Source: Viridibacillus sp050278625 (lineage in GTDB: Bacteria; Bacillota; Bacilli; Bacillales_A; Planococcaceae). Taken from it: a stretch of 64,000 nucleotides of DNA. Below the pieces are notes generated by a model that searched no databases, was not told the DNA's origin, and was given only the letters and a program-made list of their open reading frames with translations. Below are positions 7,498 through 17,366 of the stretch, one piece after another. Position 1 is the first letter of the stretch, and each line of letters opens with the position of its first letter. The stretch lies in contig NZ_JBNNTI010000012.1 in NCBI RefSeq assembly GCF_050278625.1, forward strand, positions 1 to 64,000, in the 5' to 3' direction. Made by a program: the position numbers and the translations under genes.

Positions 7498-8421
7498 TCA
7501 TTGCAATAACATATAAGTTGCACTTAAAACTACTATAAAGCTCAATACCAAAACTTGTATAGCGAATGTAAAATTCGAATTTTTATGTTTCCTTTTCACT
7601 TGATGTAATTGGCTATTTGAAGAAATTAAATCCTCTTTGTACTGTTCATCCAACATTTCTTTTCTATTAATTTTTTTTTCACTTTCACTTAAGGAATTAA
7701 ACCAGTTTATAAATTTTTTATAATCACCAATCACCTTTTTAGTTTCATCATACATTTTAATTTGTCCAAAATGAATCCACATCACTCTATCACAAAACGC
7801 TTCGATTTGAGATAATGAATGACTAACAAAAATGATCGTTTTTCGTTGGCTTTTAAATTCATTAATCTTATCTAGACATTTCTTGTAGAATGTTTGATCT
7901 CCAACAGATAATGCTTCATCTACAATTAATATATCGGGATTCGTATGAATTGATATTGCAAAACCTAATCGAGATTTCATCCCACTAGAATAGTTCTTAA
8001 CAGGTTGATTAATAAACTTCCCTATATCTGCAAAATCAATGATATCTGATTTTAATTGATTAATTTCAGCATTACTTAAACCATGCATCAAACACTTTAG
8101 TTTTATGTTTTCTAAACCTGTTAATGAATTATTTAATCCAACAGAAATAGCAATTAATGAAGTTTCTCCATTAATTTCTATCGTTCCTAGACTTGGAGGA
8201 ATTACTTGTGCAAGTAGATTTGAAAGAGTAGATTTGCCAGAACCATTAAGTCCAATAAGGCCAATGGCTTCTCCTTCATTCACTTCAAAACTGATATTTC
8301 TAAGCGCAAAAAAATGGTCTCTATCTTTTTTAAAAGAAATGATATCAAATAGTTTTTCTGATTGCTTACTATATAACCTAAAACTTTTTGATACATTCGT
8401 AAATCGAATTTTCGGATGCAT
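7498..8421 (-). CDS. tagH: Wall polymer exporter ATPase TagH
   Basis: An ABC ATPase of 307 residues: Walker A GLNGSGKST (57-65), signature YSSGMKSRL, Walker B ILIVDEALSVGD and switch FVSHS. A linker and one C-terminal transmembrane segment (about 286-305) follow, a shortened version of the B. subtilis TagH tail. With TagG it flips lipid-linked teichoic or teichuronic-type polymer to the outside. It lies 14 bp after tagG and is the last gene of the operon, ended by the terminator at 7401-7456. Confidence 0.88.
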   Translation of the reverse strand: MHPKIRFTNVSKSFRLYSKQSEKLFDIISFKKDRDHFFALRNISFEVNEGEAIGLIGLNGSGKSTLSNLLAQVIPPSLGTIEINGETSLIAISVGLNNSLTGLENIKLKCLMHGLSNAEINQLKSDIIDFADIGKFINQPVKNYSSGMKSRLGFAISIHTNPDILIVDEALSVGDQTFYKKCLDKINEFKSQRKTIIFVSHSLSQIEAFCDRVMWIHFGQIKMYDETKKVIGDYKKFINWFNSLSESEKKINRKEMLDEQYKEDLISSNSQLHQVKRKHKNSNFTFAIQVLVLSFIVVLSATYMLLQ

Positions 8422-8435
8422 TTCTTTTCCTCCGA

Positions 8436-9239
8436 CTATAGATAGTCAACAAATCTATCACGAAATTTTATATGCATATAAGAACCAATTGTCAGTATTA
8501 AAATGGTTATACTCCAAAAATAAATGGTATAAGGAAAATCTTCGAAAAACCATTGTCCACCTAACAAAGAGTACCTAAATCCTTCGATAATATAAAATAA
8601 AGGATTTAATTTCAAAATACCTACCAATAGTTCAGGGAAATTTTGAACATTCCAGACGATTGGTAAGAAAAACATCATTAATCGAACGATTGATTGTACC
8701 ATAATCTGAATATCTCGAATGATAGTTGTGAGTGTTGATAAGAGCAGTGTTAATGCAAAAAGAAAAAAATATAGGCAAAATAAATAATATAGTATTTGTA
8801 CTAAATAAATCCCCGAGAAAATACCATATATTAAAACAATGACAAAAGTAAGGATAATCATAGGAATTAATGAGATTGAATTCCCCACGATTATTATAGT
8901 AGGCAGTACACTTACCGGGAAGTTCATTTTAGATACTAAATTTGCTTTTGCGTAAATACTATTGGACCCCTGTGTAATAGTCCGGCTGATATATAGCCAC
9001 GGCACTAGACCAATGATTAACCATAGAAAAAATGGGGTTCCCTCAACAGGAGAACCCTTTCTTATTCCTAAACCAAAAATGAGCCAATACACGCTTATTT
9101 GAATAAATGGATTTAATATTTGCCATAAAGCTCCCAAGTAGTGCATTGCATACTTACCTTTTTCTTCATATAAACTCAATCGAAAAATCAAATTAAAATG
9201 AAAAACTTGTTCCTTCAGAATCTGTCGAACAAAATTCAT
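8436..9239 (-). CDS. tagG: Wall polymer exporter permease TagG (ABC-2)
   Basis: 267 residues with six predicted membrane segments and the ABC-2 polysaccharide-export pattern (RYKGSxLGxLWxxLNPL-like YAMHYLGALWQILNPFIQIS, WLIIGLVPW, FRYSLLGG). The start ATG overlaps the stop of the preceding dehydrogenase by 4 bases (ATGA), which indicates translational coupling. It forms the channel half of the exporter with TagH. Confidence 0.88.
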   Translation of the reverse strand: MNFVRQILKEQVFHFNLIFRLSLYEEKGKYAMHYLGALWQILNPFIQISVYWLIFGLGIRKGSPVEGTPFFLWLIIGLVPWLYISRTITQGSNSIYAKANLVSKMNFPVSVLPTIIIVGNSISLIPMIILTFVIVLIYGIFSGIYLVQILYYLFCLYFFLFALTLLLSTLTTIIRDIQIMVQSIVRLMMFFLPIVWNVQNFPELLVGILKLNPLFYIIEGFRYSLLGGQWFFEDFPYTIYFWSITILILTIGSYMHIKFRDRFVDYL

Positions 9240-10516
9240 ACAATAGTAGCTTCCTTTTTAGTATATTTATATAGATTGCCATAGTTAATATATTCAACAT
9301 AATTCGGAACACGTTTCACTACATTTTTTGTATCAAAAATCCTTATATTCGACATGTTGGCAAAATCAGAATTTCCAAATTCCTTAAACTCATGATGATC
9401 TGATAATACGACGATGAGATCTGAGTCTTTCACTGCTTGCTCTAAATCTTGCATAACCCAATCTAATTTAATATGTGGATCATACGCTCGTATCTCATAA
9501 TTTTGTTGAGCTTTTAATTGATTAAAAATTTCGATTGCAGGACTTTCACGAATATCATCAACATTTCCTTTATATGTTAGTCCGAATACAGTTACTACTT
9601 TTCCTTCGACATTATTCATTAGCTTATTGACACTCTCTACTACAAATTGAGGCATAGAGGTATTAATCGTACGGGATAACTTTATTAATTGAGCAATCTC
9701 TGGTGCTTTAGCAACGATAAAATATGGATCTACAGCTAAACAGTGTCCACCTACGCCTGGCCCTGGTGTATGAAGATTGACACGTGGGTGTTTATTGGCC
9801 ATTTCGATAACATCTAATGTATTTATTTCTAATAGATTACACACATTTGCTAATTCATTAGCAAGTGCTATATTTACATCTCTAAATGTATTTTCCATAA
9901 GCTTGGACATTTCCGCTGTCTTCGCATCAGTTTTAATAATTTCACCTTTTACGAAAGTACTATAAACGCTAACCCCTGCTTCTACACATGCAGGAGTTAA
10001 CCCGCCAACAATACGATTATTAAATACTAATTCATGAAGAATTTGACCAGGTAGCACTCTTTCCGGACAATGCACTAAAAAAATGTCTTTTCCAACAACA
10101 AATCCTGCTTCATCTACTAATGGTTTAATGACGTCATCCATACTACGAGGTGCAATAGTAGATTCAACAATAATTACATTACCTTGCTCTAAATATGGTA
10201 ATACTGATTTTATTGCACTAATCACATAGGTTAAATCACAGGATCTATATTGATCATGATTATTAGGTGTTGGAACAGCAATAATAAACACATCGGCCTT
10301 TTCAGGAATGATTGAAGCTCTGAATGTTCCCATTGCAATGACTTCATCTAGTGCATCTTGTAGTCCTGGCTCTTCGATATGAATTTCTCCATTATTTAAT
10401 GAATCAATTACTTCTTTCTTCACATCAACTCCTACTACCTCTACATTGTTTTTTGCAAACATGATAGAAGTCGGTAAGCCGATATATCCTAAGCCAACAG
10501 TGCATAATTTCATCAT
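9236..10516 (-). CDS. UDP-sugar dehydrogenase (WecC/UDP-ManNAc dehydrogenase type)
   Basis: The N-terminal NAD fold MKLCTVGLGYIGLPTSIMFA, the central PGPGVGGHCLAVDPYF with the catalytic cysteine, and the C-terminal UDP-binding half are all present. These enzymes oxidise UDP-ManNAc or UDP-Glc to the uronate in two steps. Substrate choice cannot be proven; the IHIEEPGL and GGHCLAVDP style favours UDP-ManNAc dehydrogenase. The start is set at the ATG pair 10516/10513, behind GGAGG. It implies that the exported polymer contains a uronic acid. Confidence 0.82.
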   Translation of the reverse strand: MMKLCTVGLGYIGLPTSIMFAKNNVEVVGVDVKKEVIDSLNNGEIHIEEPGLQDALDEVIAMGTFRASIIPEKADVFIIAVPTPNNHDQYRSCDLTYVISAIKSVLPYLEQGNVIIVESTIAPRSMDDVIKPLVDEAGFVVGKDIFLVHCPERVLPGQILHELVFNNRIVGGLTPACVEAGVSVYSTFVKGEIIKTDAKTAEMSKLMENTFRDVNIALANELANVCNLLEINTLDVIEMANKHPRVNLHTPGPGVGGHCLAVDPYFIVAKAPEIAQLIKLSRTINTSMPQFVVESVNKLMNNVEGKVVTVFGLTYKGNVDDIRESPAIEIFNQLKAQQNYEIRAYDPHIKLDWVMQDLEQAVKDSDLIVVLSDHHEFKEFGNSDFANMSNIRIFDTKNVVKRVPNYVEYINYGNLYKYTKKEATIV

Positions 10517-10640
10517 TATTTCCTCCAATATTCATGGTAAAAGTTTAATGGATTGTTGATGTACTAAATTGATTCATGTTGACATTGAAGTTGCCCTTTT
10601 AGCATTCTCACTTCCTTTCAAAATGATTCTTTGCATTCAA

Positions 10641-13352
10641 TTAATTCGAAAAATATTTAACGATTTGCTTATATTTTCTCTTCTCATATAGAGCAGCAAA
10701 TTTATCAATATCCAAAGAATTATTAATTAAATACTCTTTATACAATAAGTAAATCTTGTAGAGAGTATCAATTGCCTCTTGTTGATCCTCATACTTTATC
10801 TTTTTAATTCTAATGAGATACCAATTTTTAAAGTAGAAGTTAAATCTTCGCTCCATATATAAATCCAACAGGTTATTTTTTATCAAAAATGGTAGTCTTT
10901 CTTTCTCTAATGTATAATATTTTTCAAAAAACTCTTTCGTAACCGTATTCGTAACAGATCCTGATACAGCTGCGTAATAAATATGTATATCTTTATCAAT
11001 CACAGCCCCTTTACTAGAATGCAACAGCAATTCTTGGAAAAATAACGTATCTTGACCACCTGCATTTTCAACCATTTTCAAGTTATTATTTATTATGATT
11101 TCCCTTTTCACTACTAATGCCTGAATACTTTGTGCCCTCAAGTCAGTATCCATTAATAATTGTTTTGGATAATTAATAATATTGCTCTGACATGCACCAA
11201 TGACCGTTTCAAAATATTTAAAATTAACAATTTTCAAATTATTTAACTTAATCATATTTCCTATTGCTATATCTACTTCTCTATTACTTTTTAGTACATG
11301 TAACAATTGTGCATATCCATCATTAACGGCTTCATTGTCTGGATCTAAATAAGTTACATATTCGGTAGTAGCAAGTTCTGCTCCCTTATTTCTTGCTCTT
11401 GAAGCACTTCCACTTCCACCCTCATGAAAGAAATGGGTTAAGACGTTAGGATGTTCCCTGGCTATTCTATTAATAGTAGTAATCGTCTCTTTCTTCGAAG
11501 AACCATCATCTACAATGATGATTTCCATCTCCTTAAAAAGGCTACTTCTTTTAAGACTATTAAAACATTTGTTTAACAAGTATTTCCCATTATTAAAAAC
11601 AGGTACGATAACAGATAATTCATACACAATTTCATCCGTTTCAAGTTGAGGATTCTTAGGTAAAGCATTTAATTCAAAGTGGTCAATAGAATAGCCATTA
11701 TCGCTTCGATAATTTTGCTGCATCTTTAACAACTCATTTGCTTTGAAAGAACCGGACCAAAACACCGTTTTATATTTATCTTTTATCTCATTTATATAAG
11801 TATGTTCATTACCTTCAACTAGTTGGTTTCCATGATAGTAACTATTTTTTGAAATATAATCAGAGTTTGTATATTTAAATCCATTTATCATATCTTCTAG
11901 ATAATATTCTTGATAATTATATGTTGAATTAAAAAATGCTATAAAATCATACTCTATTTTTAGATGTTCATTAAACTCAGCTTCTGTTACGATTTGCTTT
12001 TCTAAATAAGTTTGATGATTAAAATCTCTTATTACATTAGCACTCATAGAATCTACTACTACCAGTACTTTTTTTGAATGTAGCTGCCTACTATACCCAA
12101 TACAACCTAATAGATAATCAAATCTTTCAAACGTAGTATGCGATGACATGACATTTCTAATGCCAATTACCTGATGTTTATACACCTCTTCACTAGTAAA
12201 TCCGTTTATAATATCTTTCATTTCGTTCTTATCATTCACTAGAAAGACGTTTGGAAACTTATCATTCACCCCTACACTATAATTAGAGACAATTATATTT
12301 CCAATGGCTTGTAGTTCGTAAATTCTGTTCGCAAACATTGTTTCACTAAATTTTATTGAATTTAAGTTAATAGCCCAATCGTATAATTTATGAACTTTTT
12401 GAAGATATTCATGTTCAATAGATGGAGATATATACTGCAAATACTTTGATGGAAAAAAATAGTTAGGTTTATTTAACTGAAAATTCCTATCGATTATTTT
12501 TAATCTTCTATTCGCCTTAGTTACCCCATCGAATATCTCCATTGTTTCCTTTTGTCTTTCTGGATATTTCGTTAGCCAGGATCCAGCAAAGAAAACATCA
12601 TTACTTTTTTGAATGTTTTTTATCCCAATTGGATTATGGTAAAGTGGATTTACGCCAAACTCTAAAACAAAGATTTTGTCATGATGACAGTCTTTTCGAT
12701 AACTTTCAATTTTCTCTATTGCTGTAGTAAATACGTACTCACATTTTTTGGCTAACCCTATGAATGCCTCGTAATTAACAGGATCTTCTTTAGAGTAAAA
12801 CACCGTTTTCACTTTATTCTTTTTAAAAAAATGTATCACCTTGTGAGCTTCTCTTCTTTTATTGGAAGAAGGATTTCCTAAACCATCCCACGTTTTATCT
12901 ACACCTTTCCAAGTACTGACCACTAATAAAATATCTAATTGATTTTTGTAATCTTTATAGTTGGAAAATGTAATTGGATAAAAGTTTGCTACATCTTTGT
13001 ATGATTGATATAAAAATTCATCGGCTATGATTCCGACATTCATTTTATACTTTTGATAATAACGACTTCCGTTGCTATCAGGTATCTTTTCAAGCATAGG
13101 TTTTATGTGATCAAAATACTCGAAATCAGCAACTTCTTCCCTATACTCTAAATATTCCTCTTTATCCATTTTATTTGATGTATCTACCTCTTCATCAAAT
13201 AAAGTGAACTGTTCGATTGAGATATCTATTGGTAATTCACAATTTTTTAATAAATAGTCAATTTCATATTTTTCTTTTTTAATCGCATATTCGATTATTT
13301 CTTTTCTTGATTTTATTTGATTGATTTGCTCATCCAAATTAGCTATTTTCAT
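10641..13352 (-). CDS. Two-domain glycosyltransferase (CgeB-like plus GT2), 903 residues
   Basis: Residues 1-130 are charged and coiled-coil-like. Residues about 130-420 resemble CgeB/DUF3880-type GT-B transferases (NVGIIADEFLYQSY, VFFAGSWLTKYPER, NRIYELQAIGNIIVSNYS). Residues about 585-780 are a GT2 domain: ELSVIVPVFNNGKYL, IIIVDDGSS, and GSASRARNKGAELATTEYVT with the DPD metal motif. A helical tail of about 120 residues follows. It is cytosolic and probably adds two kinds of sugar to the wall polymer. The start overlaps the preceding small gene by 14 bp. Confidence 0.78.
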   Translation of the reverse strand: MKIANLDEQINQIKSRKEIIEYAIKKEKYEIDYLLKNCELPIDISIEQFTLFDEEVDTSNKMDKEEYLEYREEVADFEYFDHIKPMLEKIPDSNGSRYYQKYKMNVGIIADEFLYQSYKDVANFYPITFSNYKDYKNQLDILLVVSTWKGVDKTWDGLGNPSSNKRREAHKVIHFFKKNKVKTVFYSKEDPVNYEAFIGLAKKCEYVFTTAIEKIESYRKDCHHDKIFVLEFGVNPLYHNPIGIKNIQKSNDVFFAGSWLTKYPERQKETMEIFDGVTKANRRLKIIDRNFQLNKPNYFFPSKYLQYISPSIEHEYLQKVHKLYDWAINLNSIKFSETMFANRIYELQAIGNIIVSNYSVGVNDKFPNVFLVNDKNEMKDIINGFTSEEVYKHQVIGIRNVMSSHTTFERFDYLLGCIGYSRQLHSKKVLVVVDSMSANVIRDFNHQTYLEKQIVTEAEFNEHLKIEYDFIAFFNSTYNYQEYYLEDMINGFKYTNSDYISKNSYYHGNQLVEGNEHTYINEIKDKYKTVFWSGSFKANELLKMQQNYRSDNGYSIDHFELNALPKNPQLETDEIVYELSVIVPVFNNGKYLLNKCFNSLKRSSLFKEMEIIIVDDGSSKKETITTINRIAREHPNVLTHFFHEGGSGSASRARNKGAELATTEYVTYLDPDNEAVNDGYAQLLHVLKSNREVDIAIGNMIKLNNLKIVNFKYFETVIGACQSNIINYPKQLLMDTDLRAQSIQALVVKREIIINNNLKMVENAGGQDTLFFQELLLHSSKGAVIDKDIHIYYAAVSGSVTNTVTKEFFEKYYTLEKERLPFLIKNNLLDLYMERRFNFYFKNWYLIRIKKIKYEDQQEAIDTLYKIYLLYKEYLINNSLDIDKFAALYEKRKYKQIVKYFSN

Positions 13353-13599
13353 TTTTCTTGCCTCGCTTAATTCTTTTCAGGAATCTCCAATATGCATAAG
13401 TTAACTTACCTAGTTTCGAATTACTAATTGCATAATATTGCGCTGATAATTGTTTGTACGACGTTAATAATTTTTCTTCACTTTCATAAATTCTTATAAG
13501 CTCCTCAAAAATGCTTATTTTAGACTGCTTTTCGTATATTAGTCGTTTTGTTAGTTGATCCAATTCTTCAGATGTGTCATTTGTTTTCAAATCCAACAT
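13339..13599 (-). CDS. Small coiled-coil protein of the wall-polymer operon
   Basis: 86 residues, charged and helical, ending in LGKLTYAYWRFLKRIKRGKK, a basic amphipathic tail that could touch the membrane. The ATG at 13599 has AGGAG 5 bases upstream. Similar SKLGKLTxxYW stretches occur in N-terminal linkers of large glycosyltransferases, so it may be a detached partner domain of the 903-residue enzyme it overlaps. No enzymatic motif is visible. Confidence 0.65.
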   Translation of the reverse strand: MLDLKTNDTSEELDQLTKRLIYEKQSKISIFEELIRIYESEEKLLTSYKQLSAQYYAISNSKLGKLTYAYWRFLKRIKRGKKNENS

Positions 13600-13616
13600 A
13601 AACACTCCTATTATTT

Positions 13617-14942
13617 TTAATTAGATATAGTAGTTTCAATTGCTTTAAAATAACTTGAAAATCTCTTAGTATAAACATTCATGAACAATTCTTTTTCTCT
13701 ATCCCAATTATAGATTTCACTTGCTTTTATACTGTTTTCACTTAATTGATTACGCAATTTTCTATCTTCTAATAACCTGTTTACGGCATCAGCAATTGCG
13801 CTTGGATTATGAGAGTCTATACATATCCCTGTATTTTCTCCCTCGATTACTCTTTTAATTTCAGGAAAGTCACATGCTACAACTGGCACACCTGCCATCA
13901 TATATTCAAATAATTTATTTGATGAAGCCGAGTAATGGTTAAAGTTTGTATTATTTAATACTTGAAAAGCTAAATAAGCATTTATTGTATATTTAGATAG
14001 TTCATTTAGTGGTACCTTTGCTATGAACCTTACCTTTTCTTGAAGGCTCATCTCTTTCACCATTTTTACCAAATCAGCTTTAATTCTACCGTCACCTATT
14101 AGCACTAGCGTCCCTTCCTTAAATTTTGGGACAGCCTGTATTAATTGTTTCAATCCCCTACCAGCTTGAATGCCTCCTTGGTAAAGAAGGATCTTTTCAT
14201 CTGTAGGTAATTGAAGGATTTTATGAAGGTTTACTGTCTCATTTGAAATGGCTGTCTGTTTAAATGGATAATTATGAACTACATCTGGATAAAAGCCATA
14301 TAAATCTTCATTGTATTTAGCTCTTGTATGATTTTCTACTATCATGGAATCAATTCTTTTTATGAAGAATCGCTCCATCATGCCATAAATAGGACTATCG
14401 TAGCCTGTTCTACTAGTTTGTACTTCATGGGAATCGTAAATAAGTGGTTTCTTATTTAGTCGCCATTTCGAACATATAAAACCTTGGGGTAAGGTATTCA
14501 AATCATTCGAATGATACAGATCATATTTTTTCTTGCTGCCTTTCATAATCATTCGAGAAATTATGCTGCCTCTAATAAACACTGTCTTCACCTTTGTCTT
14601 TAGAATAAGAAGTCCCAATAAGGTTAGCGGTAGGATTACTAAAGGAAGAAAACAAGCTGTTAACATCCAAATTATAAAAGTGATAACGCCAACTAATTTA
14701 TACCTCAAACAAAACCTGTAATACGTTTGAAGTATAGTAAATAAAATAGGATATCTCCGAACTCTATAAACATTAAAATTTCCAGCTCTATTTTCTTCGA
14801 ATTTCATCGTTTGATCATTTGGATCATGTATACAAATAAGATCTACTTTATATCCCTCTTCTGATAAAGCGGTACATTCCCTAAGCACTCTAGCATCGTT
14901 CGTGAAATTATTCCAAACAAACATACATACGTTTTTACTCAT
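13617..14942 (-). CDS. Glycosyltransferase family 4, membrane-associated
   Basis: 441 residues. A GT4-like N-terminus (VCMFVWNNFTNDARVLRECT) is followed by a hydrophobic region at about 78-115. The C-terminal GT-B domain has LLYQGGIQAGRGLKQLIQAV, the donor-site loop SNKLFEYMMAGVPVVACDFP and EIKRVIEGENTGICID. It is a retaining-type transferase acting at the cytosolic membrane face. The start overlaps the stop of the upstream GT4 by 4 bases. Confidence 0.83.
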   Translation of the reverse strand: MSKNVCMFVWNNFTNDARVLRECTALSEEGYKVDLICIHDPNDQTMKFEENRAGNFNVYRVRRYPILFTILQTYYRFCLRYKLVGVITFIIWMLTACFLPLVILPLTLLGLLILKTKVKTVFIRGSIISRMIMKGSKKKYDLYHSNDLNTLPQGFICSKWRLNKKPLIYDSHEVQTSRTGYDSPIYGMMERFFIKRIDSMIVENHTRAKYNEDLYGFYPDVVHNYPFKQTAISNETVNLHKILQLPTDEKILLYQGGIQAGRGLKQLIQAVPKFKEGTLVLIGDGRIKADLVKMVKEMSLQEKVRFIAKVPLNELSKYTINAYLAFQVLNNTNFNHYSASSNKLFEYMMAGVPVVACDFPEIKRVIEGENTGICIDSHNPSAIADAVNRLLEDRKLRNQLSENSIKASEIYNWDREKELFMNVYTKRFSSYFKAIETTISN

Positions 14943-16195
14943 AATGTTAAATCCCTATCTATTTTGCTGTTTAATGGTCCTGCTCCACTGAATTTATAAT
15001 CACTTTCAAATAAACATGTTAATTTTTGAATATTTTTTTCCCACAAGAAATGATTTTTAATTAACTTAATACTGTTATTCGCTATTTCTTCTCGTACTTC
15101 AGGTTTGTTTTTTAACATCAAAATATATTCTACTATTTCAGCTGCATCTCGATTTTCAGAAACAAAGCCTGTTTGATTTTTTTCAATAAGTTCTTTTGAA
15201 TATCCTGAAACAGCTGCTACAACTGGTAGTCCAGATGACATATAATCAATTAATTTACCGGGTAAAACCGTATCAAACACTTCTTTATTATTTAATGCAA
15301 GTACACCAACATCATGATTTGCATTTAACTTTAAACACTCATTTCTAGTAGTTGGATTCTCAATTGTTACATTATGCAACTTGTTTTCTTTAATAAAATT
15401 GAATAGTTCATTTTTCTTTTGTCCATAGCCAACAATAGTGATCATAATATTATTTTCAGCCAAGTTATGAACTAATTCTTTGAGGAAATCTACATCTTGA
15501 GCAAGTCCAATATTACCTGTATAAATGACTTTAAAATGTTCATCTTCTTTATCTACTGGATTTACTTCATATTCTCTAGCAGCATTCGGAATAAATATGA
15601 TTTTATTGTTATCTACTTTTGCCTTTTTCACTATATAATCCATGAAAGCAATACTATTAATGACGATGTAGTTTGCTTTTCTATATAAATAAATTTCTAA
15701 TATGGAAAAAAACTTAATAATAAATTTATTATTAAAGACCCCAACCCCTTTTAATGATTCTGGCCAAAGATCTCTAATATCTAAAATAAATTTGGATTTA
15801 TACTTAATTTTTGCTATGACTCCAACAAATGCCATAAATATTGCTGGTGATGTAACGAATACTGCGTCATATTTTTGTTTATCAAATAAAACATAAAACA
15901 ACATTTTTAGAGAGATTTCCAAATAATGAATTAACCTATTTAACATACTAAATGCGTATTTCCTATTTTTAACATGCACTCTGTGAATATTTTGATGATC
16001 ATTTAACGATTTGTTATTCCAAAACTGCCTATCTTCATATAGACTTTTATTCGGATAAGATGGTTCTGTTGTCAATACAGAGACCTCGTATCCTTCTATC
16101 TGTAATAATTGAAAAATATTATTCATTCTATTTGCATGGCTACCAATTTCAGGATGAAAATTTTGTGTGATAATCAATACTTTGGTTTTTGACAA
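14939..16195 (-). CDS. Glycosyltransferase family 4 (WbuB-like), first gene of the wall-polymer operon
   Basis: 418 residues. The N-terminus VLIITQNFHPEIGSHANRMN and middle SKFILDIRDLWPESLKGVG are typical of WbuB/L-FucNAc-type GT4 enzymes. The donor-binding end is VLPGKLIDYMSSGLPVVAAV. Ribosome site AGGAGG precedes the ATG. The 330-base AT-rich region upstream (16196-16529) probably holds the operon promoter. Confidence 0.83.
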   Translation of the reverse strand: MSKTKVLIITQNFHPEIGSHANRMNNIFQLLQIEGYEVSVLTTEPSYPNKSLYEDRQFWNNKSLNDHQNIHRVHVKNRKYAFSMLNRLIHYLEISLKMLFYVLFDKQKYDAVFVTSPAIFMAFVGVIAKIKYKSKFILDIRDLWPESLKGVGVFNNKFIIKFFSILEIYLYRKANYIVINSIAFMDYIVKKAKVDNNKIIFIPNAAREYEVNPVDKEDEHFKVIYTGNIGLAQDVDFLKELVHNLAENNIMITIVGYGQKKNELFNFIKENKLHNVTIENPTTRNECLKLNANHDVGVLALNNKEVFDTVLPGKLIDYMSSGLPVVAAVSGYSKELIEKNQTGFVSENRDAAEIVEYILMLKNKPEVREEIANNSIKLIKNHFLWEKNIQKLTCLFESDYKFSGAGPLNSKIDRDLTL

Positions 16196-16529
16196 TTAGA
16201 GTATCCTCCTAAATTAAATGGTTTTACCGTAACAAGTTTGATTGTTGTTTTTTCATTACATCTGATAGCCTATTCATTGTAACATTAGTTTTTACATTAT
16301 TTGTTAATGTAATGATTCTTTATTATTAACTTCTTGTAAACTTATATTAATAAAAGTAAATTATCGAAGTTTATTATTAAATTCGCTTCTTTATTGAATT
16401 TGTACTTTTTTAAAACTATAATTACTCATAAAGATCCCTTTATTCGAACTAACTCAGATTTCTTTTGAACTGACTCAACTATTCTTTAAAAGTATTACCG
16501 ACTTTGATTTTCTGCTAAAATAAAAAAAA
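16196..16529. other. AT-rich promoter region of the wall-polymer operon
   Basis: There is no gene here. The ribosome site of the first glycosyltransferase is at the left edge. An imperfect inverted repeat built on TGTAACATTA/TTAATGTAAT lies around 16289-16312. No convincing consensus promoter pair stands out by eye. Confidence 0.35.
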
Positions 16530-16557
16530 CCATCTTCAAAAGAGGCTTTTGAGATGG
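16530..16557 (-). terminator. Rho-independent terminator abutting the M15 peptidase stop
   Basis: CCATCT-CAAAAG and CTTTTG-AGATGG arms around a short loop, followed on the minus strand by TTTTTTTTATTTT. It starts right after the TGA of the peptidase gene. Confidence 0.75.
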
Positions 16558-17139
16558 TCATTTTGCTATTTTTTCATCAGTTAAGCGATACCCTTCTTTA
16601 AGCATGGGGATACTCAATCCGAAGGTCATCTGTAAATGAGGGTAATCTTTGAATCCCCTCCAATCTCCACCCCATTCAAATCCAAGTTCTTTTGCTAGTT
16701 CAGCGACTTCAAACCAATCGGATTCTCCATCCTTATTACCATCATATTCGATATCCCATTCTATACCGCCAGTAGCATTTTTTATAGCATAATCAAAGGC
16801 TAATCCATAATTATGATATGATTCTCCACCTTTTGAGTAAGTGACGATATTTCCTTTGATAGACCTTCCTTGTTCGTATAACTCATCCTGTTTTTCAAAG
16901 GATCTAATACCTGCTGTAATCATGACATCTATATTTTTATCTGCTGCTCTTTGTAATAAAATATTTTTGGCTTCCTCCACAATCGGATGTAGTCCAGTTG
17001 GTATTGGTGCTTCATCTCCTAGGTACGTATATTGGTCATTTTTTACTTGGTTGTATATAAAAAATATACTAATAGGGATAAGGATAAGGATAGAAATAAT
17101 AATACCCATTACTAAACGATAATTAATACTGCTCTTCAT
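16558..17139 (-). CDS. Membrane-anchored M15-family peptidoglycan peptidase (CwlK-like)
   Basis: 193 residues. An N-terminal membrane anchor (11-29) precedes an extracytoplasmic M15 domain: TAGIRSFEKQDELYEQGRSI, SYHNYGLAFDYAI (zinc His and Asp), and LGFEWGGDWRGFKDYPHLQM (active-site Asp and third zinc His). The family includes L-Ala-D-Glu endopeptidase CwlK and phage-type VanY relatives. It is monocistronic with its own terminator and presumably trims wall peptides outside the cell. Confidence 0.82.
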   Translation of the reverse strand: MKSSINYRLVMGIIISILILIPISIFFIYNQVKNDQYTYLGDEAPIPTGLHPIVEEAKNILLQRAADKNIDVMITAGIRSFEKQDELYEQGRSIKGNIVTYSKGGESYHNYGLAFDYAIKNATGGIEWDIEYDGNKDGESDWFEVAELAKELGFEWGGDWRGFKDYPHLQMTFGLSIPMLKEGYRLTDEKIAK

Positions 17140-17366
17140 GTATAATTGTTCTCCTCAAAAAATGATTCAGCTTTAGTATGAATCATTCATTTGTCTTCAT
17201 TCATTATAACGTAAAATGAATGGGGACAAAAAAGGAGAAAATAGCTTAGATATTAGCTCAAATTTCAATTTTGAATATGAACAGTAGCCAATAAAGGCAT
17301 GTTCTTTCTTCAAGATTCTTCGGAAGATTTTTTTCCATTATATTAAAACTCCTTCAAAAAATTGTT

